NCBI GenBank assembly: GCA_002633005.1
Contig: NMRA01000391.1
Span: forward strand, 236,159-296,541
Direction: 5' to 3'
Length of the DNA stretch: 60,383 bases
Source of the DNA: Phoronis australis
Lineage: Eukaryota; Phoronida; Phoronidae
Shown here: positions 1 through 12,100 of the stretch, in pieces
How the letters are laid out: every line of letters starts with the position of its first letter
Position numbering within the stretch: the first letter of the stretch is position 1
Notes under the pieces: generated by a model
Told to the model about the DNA's origin: nothing
Database searches by the model: none
What the model saw: only the letters and a program-made list of their open reading frames with translations
Translations under genes and position numbers: made by a program

Positions 1-339
1 TTAATAGAATTTGGAGGGTTGGCAAAACCATTGTCACATTTCTCTGGCCTGATTTTTTCGAATATATGTTTTATCTAGTGCACTGCAGACGGAAACTCAG
101 CGCGGCAGACAAAGTCGCTGAAAGCGGAGGTTTTGACGCCGGCGGCGTTCTTAAACTTTGCAAACAAGGGAAGAAAATAAAGTGACAAAAAGGTTTAAGT
201 ATTATATTTTGAAGTGAGTTCATGACCCAAGACAATAACTCGTTACCTGTATTGTAATTCAGATTGCTAAACCACCGTCTCGGAGTCCCGGCGTCGTTGC
301 ACTCATTGTGATCATCAATCTTTTTCTAAAAGTCGGGGA
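1..339. other. Left edge, nothing recognised
   Basis: AT-rich sequence with no frame and no gephyrin C-terminal motif on the minus strand. Confidence 0.6.
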
Positions 340-545
340 ATCGCGCGTTTCCTTAGCACTAGGCGCTAAATCTTCATTCTTTAAAAGTCAGGGATGGGTG
401 CTTAACTGAGCAGTGGGCGCTTAACTAGAAATCTTGAAAAATTGCAGGGGGGCGCTTAACTGAGCAGTGGGCGGTTAAATCGAAAATCCACTTTAAAAGT
501 CGGGGATGGGCGGTTAACTGAGCATGGGCGTTAACCCGAACGATT
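340..545 (+). repeat. Tandem repeat, ~57 bp unit, about 3 copies
   Basis: GCTTAACTGAGCAGTGGGCG-type units start near 391, 448 and 504, with GGGATGGG or GGGGGGCG before each. Diverged at several positions; no coding content. Confidence 0.7.
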
Positions 546-559
546 ACGGTAAATTCACA

Positions 560-2055
560 CACTAAATTTAATAAAGATCCTGTAGTGGGTTTTGGAGATA
601 CAGCTATGGGTGAAAAACAAAACAAAACTACCACTAGAAGGCGCCACAGTAGTCAGTCGTCATCATCAAAGCTCCTCTTCACACTGAAAACATATACGCC
701 AATTTTCAAAACCATCCCTAGAATGATTTGGTTGATCAAGGGGTGGACGCCAAAAACAAGATTTGCAAACAGCAAAAATGGCCACTAGGTGGTGCAAAAT
801 ATCTCGCTTCCATCCAAAAACAGGATAACGGTGTCACCTCACCAATAGATGCCTATATTCAAAATTTTATAAAAATTTGTTGAGGACCTTTGAAGATACA
901 GACTGGTAAACATAAAAAACTAAAATTGCCACTACAGGGCATACCAGAAGTCAGATCGTCCGAAAATCATTGTCGTCCGTTGTCTACATCATATAAATAC
1001 ACTTGCTAAATAAAGTTAAGATCCTGCAAGCAGTTTAGGAGATACAGTCATGAGCGCAAAAAACAAAACTACCACTAGGAAGCGCCACAGTAGTCAAGCT
1101 CATCGGAAAATCATCGTCAGCCATCCACTTCACAGTAAAAACACAAATGCCAATTTTTACAATTATCCTGAAAGCGGTTTGGTTGATAAACGAGTGGACG
1201 CCAAAAAAAAACCAGACTCAAAAACAGTAAAAATGGCCACTAGGTGGCGCAAACTAGGTCAAATCCATCTGAAAATGGAGAGATAGCGTCACCTCATTAA
1301 CAGATGCCAGTATGCCAAATTTTATGAAAATACATTGAGGACCTTTAAACATACAGAGTAAACGTAAAAAAATAAAATTGTCACTAGGGGGCAAACCAGT
1401 AGTCAGATCTGTCTGAAAGTCGTCATCTTCCGTTAACATCATATAAATTTATTTACACTTAATAAATTTAGTAAAGATCCTCCGAACGGTTTAGGAGATA
1501 TAGCCATAGGCACAAAAAAATGCCACTAGGAGGCGCCACAGTAGTCGAAGTTGTCGGAAAATCATCGTCAACCGTCGTTTTCATAGTAAGACCATAAAAG
1601 CCAATTTTCACAATCGTACTTAGAGCGGTTTGGTTTATAGAGAGGTGGACGCTAAAAAGCAGACTTGAAAACAGTAAAAATGGCCACTAGGTGGCACAAA
1701 CTACGCCGAATCCATCGGAAAACGCAAGGTTATAATCGCCTCACTAATAGATGCCTATATAACAAAATTTTGTGAAAATATGTTGCGGATCTTTGAAGAT
1801 AAAGAGGTAAACGCAAAAAACTAAAATTGCCACTAGGGGGCACACCAGCAGTCGGATCCGTCCGAAAGTTCACTCATGCCGTTCCATCCATGAAAGCAAC
1901 ACATGTGCAAAATTTCATGAACATATGTCAATTGGTTTTGGAGATAGAGCAGCGGACGCCGGACGGACGCCGGACGGACGCAGCCCGGACGGACAGACGG
2001 ACAGACGGAGATGACGGCATAATGCGTCCACATATAAATATGTGGGCGCATAATA
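560..2055 (+). repeat. Array of ~450 bp diverged repeats with CTCF-core-like motifs
   Basis: Units restart near 568, 1015 and 1468, each with TAAAGATCCT...GGTTT(T)GGAGATA, then CACTAG..GGCGCCACAGTAGTC, GTGGACGC.AAAAA, ATGGCCACTAGGTGG, and CACTAG.GGGCA..CC. Motif positions: CCACTAGAAGGCGCC 631, CCACTAGGTGGTGC 782, CCACTACAGGGCAT 929, CCACTAGGAAGCGCC 1072, CCACTAGGTGGCGC 1237, TCACTAGGGGGCAA 1381, CCACTAGGAGGCGCC 1523, CCACTAGGTGGCAC 1684, CCACTAGGGGGCAC 1830. The last unit ends in GGACGGACGCC repeats and a hairpin. The short open frames here are not conserved and look non-coding. Confidence 0.8.
2024..2049. repeat. Hairpin ending repeat copy 1
   Basis: GCGTCCACATA-TAAA-TATGTGGGCGC: an 11-base arm pair with one mismatch and a four-base loop, right after a run of GGACGGAC units. 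Confidence 0.75.
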
Positions 2056-2059
2056 AAAT

Positions 2060-2395
2060 TGGGTCTCATCTTTTTCCTTATTCAACCCCTTTTCCCATGA
2101 AGTTAAATTTGGTACTTAAGCAAAGTGTCAACAAAAGCTGCAGAGTTGAGCTTTCCCATAGCCTTTCGTAATTAACTGGTATTGAAGTAATCAACAGGTG
2201 GCGTAACTTGATATGACCTTCACCACTATCATAGCTGCAAAGTGACCCTTGCCAACAACTTAATGGACAACGAAGTTGAGCATCCCAACTATAGTGATGT
2301 GTCGACATTTCATTGTTAAATCCACCCGTTTACTATTAATATTAACTTCAACTGCTAACTTCGATCAAAGGCCGAATTTAAGTATTTCCTCCAGC
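2060..2395. repeat. MITE-like sequence between repeat units
   Basis: Contains GAGTTGAGCTTTCCCAT, CAACAGGTGGCG, ACTTAATGG, GAAGTTGAGCATCCCA, AAATCCACCCGTTTACT and TTAACTTC, words shared with 4220-4330, 4700-4870 and 6861-7383. Probably an old member of the same non-autonomous family. Confidence 0.5.
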
Positions 2396-2399
2396 GAAA

Positions 2400-2760
2400 A
2401 CATTAAAAATGGCTATTAGGTGGCGCAAACTACGTCGAATCCATCCGAAAACGGAAGGATAGCGTCATCTCACTAATAGGTGCCTACATACCAAATTTCA
2501 TGAAAATCCATTCAGGACTTTTAAAGCGTAAAAAAATAAAATTGCCACTAGGGAGCACACCGGTTGTTGGATCCATCCGAAACTTCGCTCATACCGTCCC
2601 ATTCATGAATTGAACATATATGCCAAGTTTCATGAACGTATTTCAAAGGGTTTTGGAGATAGAGCAGCGGATGCTGGACACCGGATGGACGCCGCCCGGA
2701 CGGACGGACGGAGATGACAGCTTAATGCGTCCACATATAAATATGTGGGCGCATAAAAAT
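2400..2760 (+). repeat. Separate copy of the terminal repeat unit
   Basis: Matches 1670-2055 along its length (AAAATGGC.A.TAGGTGG, CACTAATAG.TGCCTA, ATTGCCACTAGGG, GGACGGACGGACGG, hairpin). The stretch between, 2060-2395, is a different MITE-like sequence inserted between the copies. Confidence 0.75.
2727..2752. repeat. Hairpin ending repeat copy 2
   Basis: Identical to the hairpin at 2024, also directly after GGACGGACGGACGG. Its conservation while the rest of the unit diverged suggests it belongs to the element's end. Confidence 0.75.
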
Positions 2761-2980
2761 ACTTGTTACAAAACTTTTATTCGACAATTTGCAATAACAA
2801 CGTACCATCAAAAAGCTGACGAAATCTCGTCCATAGCCTGATCTTCCAAAGAAAATTGTGAATGAAAACAAAGGTCAGCAATCAACAAGAAATGACCTCT
2901 ATAAATGCTCCTCCAAAATTTCATCAGAGTCTTGGGCAAAAATCTTCGTCGGCTTGAACATTCGTGTATATTAACTTTAC

Positions 2981-3149
2981 CTTGACTTGAATTTTTGTCC
3001 AGTTAGGTTGTCTCCATCCAGATATCTTCCTTAGGCAAGGAATCACATAGAGGTTACATGTCACAGTGGCTGACACAGGGTTCCCAGGGAGACCAAAGAA
3101 CAGTTTGGCGCGGCCATCATAGTTCAGTGAAGCAAAAGTGGTGGGCTTG
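2981..3149 (-). CDS. GPHN: Gephyrin exon 17 ([10 protein letters not shown]), last visible exon
   Basis: Encodes [18 protein letters not shown] then [19 protein letters not shown] and CLRKISGW...[13 protein letters not shown] is the phosphate-binding loop of the E domain. Donor GTAAAG. The remaining segment (usually ..EYHR.. and ..SMR.ANGLL.LP) is not seen in bases 1-2980. Confidence 0.96.
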
Positions 3150-6100
3150 CTGAAACAAGACGTTGTTTTCAAGTATATTTTTGATTGGATTATCAGATAA
3201 CACACATGCTATTTTAGTTGATCAAAGTTTATCAATTAAGATTTTAAATTGATATCAACCATTTCTATCATAAATTCAGTGAAAGGTACCACATGATTGA
3301 TGGCTGATACTTTTCATGCAAACTGTTTTAATACAAATTCTTATCACTGATCAATGTTACGATAATAGGATGCTTTGTTACCAAGAATTGAACTCCTTAA
3401 CTCTCAAAGACCTATATAACTATATATTTTTTTAATCCTTGACCACAGAATCCTATTATGTGCACAAACTCAATGCCCAGATGTTTATGGTGGTATTTTT
3501 ATAACATGATTTTCACGTTCAAATCGTAACTTCCATTTCTTTAAGTAATGTTGACATCCCCAGGCCTTTTAGTCTGAGTTTAGCTTGTAATCAAAATCAA
3601 GACTTTCAGTTTTTTAAAGGAATGACCTCTTCATTTCTGACAGTGGTGTTGTTGGTTAAAAGGACTATAAAAATCCCAGATACGTTTTTGAAACTTACAT
3701 TATAAAGTAATAGAATTTGAAAGTTTTGTGCAAAATAGTCCTAGGCAAGAACGTACTTGTAGATAATTCATCAGTCTCCAAAAAAGCACAGTTTTTAGAA
3801 AAAATCCTGTAATTATGAACACCTGGGTATTGCTCATAAGATTCTGTGAACATCAATGGTTTTAAAAATAGTTTTATGTGCCTACCATAAATAGTTATGA
3901 TCTTTTGTAGCAAAGGTATCCTACTGTCTTAAAAAGGTTTCCATGAATAATATGAGTAATGATCATTTATCAACCCCAGTTATACAATTAATGACTTTCA
4001 CTGAGGTCAATAAGTAGGTCTTCTGGCCTCAACTACATTAGATAATGACTGATTTGGGAGCCCAAGTCATTAGGGTTGGTGGGCTCCCAAAGTATGTTCC
4101 ATGACTTTTAAGTTGCCTTATCAAATTACACCCTATCACCTGCAGACAGTGCATTTACTAAACCCTTTGTGTTTCCAATGCAATAAACATAATCTGGTGG
4201 AAATAATAACAGGCCCACCACTTTCTAAAGGTCCATTCCCATACAGTTAACTCAGCTACTATCCAAGCTTCCATGTTAACTGTGTTTAACTGCAAAGTTA
4301 AGCATTACGCTTCCATCAGCACGGAAGTTAACCAGAAAACTTGTTCAGTGAAGTGATTGTCTTGGTGTTTTTGTCCCAATTAAAATGGTAAGGACCTATC
4401 CTTCTCCCCAATAAGAATGTCATCTTCACAAGGCAGCCAACAGTTGCCGTGATGGGAGCATAACAATGTACTAGAAGATTGACTCTTGAGTTAAGGCTAA
4501 CAGATGATCCGAACAAAGAGCAGTATGGTGGGAACTTGATTTGCGAACATCATACGTCCAATGATTTTTTAATATAAATAGTCCAGCAAATACATGGATG
4601 AATTGAAAAAGAATGCCAAACAAATAAATATTAGACCAAAATATTAACGAACATTAATCAATCACTGCCAGCTGCTGGCAAATGCAAGAAGTGACTCCTG
4701 CCGTTAACACCGATGTCATCGAGGTAAAGTGTTCCCATTGTAACGAAGCATCAATGCTTTGCTATTAAATCCACCTCTTTTACTGCGGAGTAAACTCGCG
4801 CTGGTAACATCGATTCAATATCGAAGTTAAGTTTTCCCATTGAAGAAGCTACAGACTTACTGAAGCTTCAAAGCCTGAGTGGGAAAGCCCTGGCATGTCT
4901 TAATGAATAGGCTTGACTTGCTGTTCGGCAGGAGCATCAACTTTGCTGTTACCACAATTGATGTCCTAAGAGACAGCATGGGGAAAAACCACATTGCAAA
5001 GCCTATGTTTTGATATAGCAAGGTTTGTAAATGCTAATTTCATGTCATGGCAATTTACTATTTCCTTGAACAACTAAATAAAGTACTTCTAATTCATAAT
5101 ATAAACTTCCCACATTTTAAGTTGCACATTTTCTATAAAAAATGAAGTTTATATGAAATTGAATTATTAAACTGAAAAATGCATTTCAAGAACCCGCAAT
5201 AGATGTAGATTATACATCTACCGTGGGTACCACAGCAAAAATCCTACGCATAACGTTAACTCATCAAATGCAACATGGCAAAATTTCCAGATCGTCAAAC
5301 AAAAACTGAGGTCGCCACAATACTGAAGCACCATATGCAGAAAATCCTGGACCATATAAACAACGTGTAACTGGCAACAGTCGATAAAATGAGTTGAAGA
5401 ACCGGCGAACTGAATGACCGGAAAATTGGGAGTATGTCTTGTACTCAATAACTGTCAAACTCCCCGTCCGATGTGATGGGGCCTGGCAACTTCGTGAAGA
5501 TTATGTCACCAAACAAAATCTAGGGTTGCACTGACCTGCAGGATGCCAAATTGAGCCCTGCTTGGTTAATAAACAAAAAAGCACCATTCAAATGGTTTTG
5601 CCCAAGTTGCTATTGGTTGCTTTCTTAAATCTGATCATAAAAAGGCAGATAATAAAAATGTGCTGCATGCATAACATAGGTCAGAGTTTGCATAGTTTAC
5701 AATAACCACATTGCAAAGATTCAATGAATGACAAGAGTAGTTTAGAATTACCAAAATTTGTGTATTGTGTTCTGTTTATTTTGAAAAAATTATCATGGTG
5801 AGAAGGCATTATTTGAGAAAAGGCTTCAATAAAACTGATGAGAATGAAGTTGAAGGAATATCTCTAACATTTTTGCAAGCAGTGTAACCATAGTTACAAT
5901 GTTTTTGGACTAAGCTATGAACAACAGCATTTAAGGTTAACATGGCTTAAAGTACTAGGCAATTAGTCACAACAGGTGCACCATAGAACTAACTCTATAT
6001 CTGACATTTCTGTTGCTTTCAGCAACAATTCCAATCACTTCAGCACACACGGTACGAAGTTTATATCAGCATATGCACAACGTAATAACTTTTAGTTTTT

Positions 6101-9100
6101 TTCTACTACTTCTGCAGAAAATACGCAGGTATAATCAATGCTATTTAATGGAACTGCATCAGCCTTTAAGATCACCAAAACAGCTCTAATGGTGTACGTT
6201 TCACCCAGGCACAATTTGTCATCATTACTAATTTTAACACAGAAAATATAATTGAAAGCACATTTATTTTTAATCACTGCTACTTAGACATATTTTGCTC
6301 CTGTCTAAACAACAGATTTAATATGTGTCTGTTAAAATAATAAAATAATTGCAGGTGGTCTGGCATAGTTGTACCAGATGTGCGCAGCAGCACACGTGGG
6401 TCCATTGCACTGATCACCTAGAACCATTTTTGTGCTTTATTACTATATAGTTAAAACGAACTGAGTAACAACAAATCTGGCTCAAGGGTCTAAGCACTGT
6501 GACCCAGTGGGACTCGAAGCCACAACCTCAAGTAAAGAAAGCGGGCACCTATCACACTAGGCCACATTGCCTCCTCAGTGTCTGCTAAAATGTTTGAGAC
6601 AATATCTTTGACCAAGTACATGCTGTTCACTTCACGCACTCTAAATTTTGTCATTTTGCATCAAATTCATTGGCAAATTACAACAAAATGTGCAACTTTA
6701 AACATCGGAACTTTTTACTTTTGACATTAGGCAAATCTTACACTAACAGGATTCGCACGCACGTGGACGAGAAACTGAGCACTGTTTACCTCAGAATATA
6801 CAGCACAGTCCTCGGCACATCAAAGGCTTGATGGTGCCATCACAGATTGAAGTGAGCTTGAAGGCCCTTTCACACTATTAATGTTGACACGTCAATGTTT
6901 TAGAGAGTTGCAATCAATATGAACGTTTAACTTCAGTCCTGGATCGAAGTTAATAACGCCAGTTAACTTCGAAGTAAACAGGTGGATTTAGCAGCGGAGT
7001 GTCGACCCTGCGGGATAGTATGAACAGTCAACTTTGGCCCCATCGTAGTTATCGCCAAGGGCCACTGTCATCGTCAACAACTAAAGGGCAGTGTCCTAGT
7101 TAATAGTTGCTTATATTTTGCTCAAATAATGACCCAATCGAATTAGAAATAAGTTTTATGTCAATTAGCACATATAAATTTCTCAATGGTCATATTTAAA
7201 AAAATCTTAGTGTGCACGCAATGCATCAGCGGTACCTTGTGATTACTTCAATGACAACAGCGCCACCTACCATTTACTCCGATGTCTGTTTACTACCAAA
7301 ACTGGTATGAATGGTTCAGTTAACTTTGCAGTTTACGCTGACACTCCACTCAGACTGGAGTTAAGTCAGTATGAAAGGGCCTTAAAGTTTTTATTCATTG
7401 GTTTAGCTGAACGTGTTTGATGAGACAAATGCTACTGTAAACCAAAATGCCTGTTAAGCGTACGACTTTCAAAATCAAAAAATGAACAATAAGTAATTTA
7501 GCAAATGACCAACATGATTGTTTTTAAAATTGATAGTGGCCGTCCTTGAATTTTTAAAACTGATCCATTATAAGAGATACTAGCAAATAGATTTTATTCA
7601 GCATCGCGGCTAAGCCATGAACATTAATTTGTGAATTGATCAGGACGAGTTCAGTCAGTCTGGCTTAGTCTCGTTTAGGCTTGGGGGTAACAAAACCCCA
7701 AATGTTAGCGTAGGCGTTGCCTGATGAAAACTAAAACAATGAATGAGGAGGAAAACGTCAAAACAAAATTATGAGTGAAAGTACTCACTAAACCTTTCAG
7801 ATGCTTGAAACGGACAAAAAAGAACTTGGTCATATTTTGGGAAAGATAGGGTGTTTTGTGGTCATAAGTCATTGTTTATAATGGAAAATAATCGACAAAT
7901 GTCATTTGGTTACATCAATGTGATTGCAAGCTGCATTTCAGCACGCTCAGCATAGCTGAGCACACTCAGCATGCATGTGCTTATTGTCCTGTCCACACAG
8001 AAACTAACCCTAGGACAACTTGCACTAGTGAAACTTGTCCCACTGAACGCGGATTGGCCATACGCACGCACGCATACACACATATCCAATAATTAGACTA
8101 AAGCGGAAGGCTACACTCTGTGCATGACAATAGCTGATGCAAATACAGCAGGGTAACAAGACCCGTTTGTTTGTAGCTACAACAGATAATTACTTCGACC
8201 TTGCCCCAGGTTTACGGACACACAGCAATTAAAAGTGGTGGAACTTACGCCGCAATAAGTTACCCTTCTTCGACAAGGTAGAGCAAGTTACACTAGTGTG
8301 AGTAGAGTCCAGACAGTTCCCAAACTTAGCGACAACTTAAGTTTCAGGAGTAACTTGTTCTAGGGTATTAACTCAGTGTGTGGATTGGCACTTAAGTCTG
8401 GGCAAATGATGTGTATTGAAAGTCAAAGTGAATTGTACCCAATAGTACTGTAGATCCTGGGATCTGATCATGACGAGATTTGCATTATTGTACAAAAAAG
8501 TTTTAAAAAGGAATTAAATGACATTACCATATATAGCAGTGGTCCATATGAATATATCAGTGGTCAATGTGGAAAATTAGGTACTCCAAAATATATACTG
8601 CTTGTGAGTTTATAGCTTGAAGTAATCTGTCCAAATCATACAATAAGAATTCTATCAACCAAAATGGACGGCTGTGGCTTACCACCTTTTCCTAGCAAGT
8701 GTCAATGAACAATTCCTTCTATTTCCAATTTATCGTTGGCTGTGGCTAACTGAAGCCTTCCCAAACTATGACTGTCATTACAGACTAACACTTAAAACAA
8801 TTGTCAAACAAATTAACAAGAAAAATGATACTTCTGGGAGCAATTGGTTGTTCAACGATATAAATATTTTATTCAATGAACAAAATAATTGAAGACAAAA
8901 GCAATTTATGATTGCCCGAGAGTTTCAATAGTATTAAATATCAAAATGTCAGCCAAACAGAAATACACAAATTTTACATTGTACACCAAAGTCTGAACAA
9001 GTACAAACCCATTTTGCTATGCCATTACATTTTATGTTTTCTATGGAAAGCCAAAGCGGAAAATTCCAGGACACAAATTTTCTATTCAAGAATTAAACTC

Positions 9101-12100
9101 TCTAAAGTGCAGAACCAAAAAATATACTCAAAACCAAAATTTAATATTGCGCCAGAACCAAAATTTTTAAAACTTCAGGACCAAAAATTTTTCACGCCAG
9201 CACACAAAATGTATCGCACCAGGACATAGAATTTCTTGCCAGGAGAAAATTTCTTGCCGGGAGAAAATTTCCTGCCAAGAGAAAATTTCTTGCCACGAGA
9301 ATATTTCTTGCCAAGAGAAAATTTCATGCCAGGGCAATGACGATCCATTGTGTCTGTAATACTCAGTCGCATTCAAGTACATTGTGTCCAATTGTACATT
9401 CTTGACTTCTGTTGTAAAACATGGAAGAAAACAAAAAATTAATCTCATTGTCACTGACTGTTGTCAGTGAGACACTGTGTACCTATTACATCATCTCTTT
9501 GAGTGGTCAAGTGCTTGCGGATGGACATGTCATCTCCCGACATGAAATTTTCCTGACGTGTGAAGTTTTCCAGACGTGCGAAATTCTCCTAACGTAATTA
9601 ATTCTGCATCCTGGCATGAAAAACTTTCCGGCAGTCCTGATGTGATAAATTAAAGATGCTAGTGTGATAAATGTTGGTTTTGAGAATATTTTTGTTTCTG
9701 CAGAGAATTTAATTCATGAACAGAAAATTAGCATCCTAGAATTTCTTTTGCTTTGTCTTTCCATATTTTTCAAGTACCCCATTACAATTAGGCTTGTGGT
9801 TACTGGGGCTGGTGAAGCTAGCAGGATGTAAGAATAATACATATCTCACAAAATAATGTAAAATGCTAGAGTGGCAAGATGCTGTTAGGGAGGCTCTCCC
9901 AATAGCAGTTGGTAGTGAAATCCTGTCACGTCTGAGAGTATCAGTAGTCGTTCTACATTTTCAAACACTGCAGTCCATTGACCCACATTCCAAATTTTTC
10001 TATCTATGTCAAATTCTTGGGAGCCATGAAAACAGTCCGGAAATAATTACACTACCACAGAATGAGACAAACCTGACAAAAAGTACGAGAAGTCAGACAC
10101 GAAATGAAACCTGTTGGTTTTCAATTCCTTAATTATGTTTTACATCACTTAATAAAAATTTGAATCCAAGATGACATATTCTTTAGCTCAATATCAGATT
10201 GATTTAGCTTTTAAACAGAAGTTTTATAGTCACACAATGCATTCTTGGGATTTAAATGCTGAATGGGATACGACGTTTTGCAGTTACTATGTATTAGATT
10301 TGATTTTATATCTAGAAAACAATAAAATCCATAAGTTTTTGTGAATTTATTTCAAATACCTGATGACACACTGTTGTCTGCCAGACATGTGGTGACATAA
10401 AGGCACTTTACCACAGTACACTTATAGGACTTCGCCATTTATCAAGTGAGGTTTGCTCCAAGATAGCTGTTGACTGACACTCAAGGGTTCCAGGTTTGAT
10501 TCCACGGCGAGGCTGATCACAGATAATCACGTTTTCTTGTCAATAATGTTCCTTTAAGTCATATGATGCAAAAATGCAGTCTCAGGCAAACACTAAAAGG
10601 TATTTTTCCTTCTCAGGTATTGTCAGCTACTACATGAGAGATGACAAAGTAGTATTGTCTCCATGGGATACTGGGGTTCTCGTTACGTGATATTACCTCA
10701 GGTACCTATGTCACCCATTGACCAGGTATTACGTTGGTCTAGATTTGGAATGCAAGGCAGTATCCACTAGTTGAAGGCCATGTTCCCAGGAATACAAGTG
10801 GAGGACAGGTGATACACAGTTCAATTCACATATTTATCATGAATGGTTAAAATTAAGACAGCACACAACATACCCAAGAAACAGACTTCAAAGTATTTTA
10901 ATTAGATGATCTGGTGGCTCCCTGGAATCATGCACAACAAAAATGCATGTCCAGAAATGCTGTATAGGGACTCACAAGGTTATGCAAGCACAACAGGCAA
11001 GCAAGGGTGAGATACCTAATTGGATTAGCATTCCTAAATTCACTCAATGTAATTTAGCATTCATTAAAATCCTATCAAATTGTTACTAAGTGCAAAGCAG
11101 AAGGCCTAGGATGAAGAATTCTGTTTCACTGTAGAGTTATTCAACAACAAAACCAAGTCATTTACTACCTGAAATGCATAGTCCACACCACAAACTCCTT
11201 CTCACCAGCTGCATGACATCTGACCTTTGTTGTGCCCATTTCGGCACTGCCTTTGTTCCAGGTAGTGCACCGGGTCATTATATGGAATCGAAGAGTTCTA
11301 TTTTTTTCACCGCCAAAATAAACGATGTCATTAAAAACTAAACTCTTCCTTGAGCAAACTAAATTATTTAGTGATGTTAGAAAAACTGGTGTTCTACCGT
11401 TATTTTGCTGCTAAAATTGTGGTACACTCCTTTGGGTCGGCTTTCGACGCCAGGAAATATTGCGCCACCTATTGGCCAATTTCTCCGATTCTTCTATAAC
11501 GATTCGTCCCAGTTCCACGAGGTTGCGTACATGTCATAACAACAGGAACTGGTTCCATTTCATTACAAGTTTTTAGTACTTTAATACCAGCAAACCCAAT
11601 TTCAGAACAAATTTTGCTGCTGCGAAGCTGTCATCATCTTCTGGAAGATGTCGCCAAATTTTAGGGAATGGCGTATGTCAGCGTGTCACGAGCGTACTGT
11701 TTTTAAAACGATGCCAGACTTCTCTGTTACAAAAGGTGGAGAATTACACAAGTATGGCGTTAAACGGCTGTAAGTTTCACGACGAGGTGACGAGCTGAGT
11801 TACCAGAGTTGTGTGAAAGTTCGATGTGTAACGGAGTTCAACACACAGGTACCTGACTATAGTTGACGATGGTCTTTGTACAGCTAGCTGGTTTTCTACT
11901 TTAGTATGTACATTAATTTTATGAACTTAAAGCGATTTCACTAAATACACTTTGTGTACAATACAGTATTTTAAATGGTTCCTTGGTTTTCACTTTGAAG
12001 AGTAGCTGATTACCAAAAATTATTTATGGTAGGGTCAAATGTTCTGGTAAGAAATTTGTGCTGCCTGGAGAAACAATCTCGCAACCGCGCACCCTGCTTA

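Noticed and set aside
1827-2171. 114-codon plus frame in the repeat array
   Set aside because: The frame is created by GGACGGAC units (RTDGRR-type peptide) and is broken in the sister copy at 2400-2760.
1951-2752. CRISPR-like array in the GGACGGAC region
   Set aside because: Short irregular tandem units without spacers, in a spliced eukaryotic locus.
9167-9454. Minus-strand frame with a repeated SWQEIF peptide
   Set aside because: The peptide repeat is just the ~20 bp nucleotide repeat read in one frame; unit lengths vary, the frame ends quickly, and there is no splice or promoter context.
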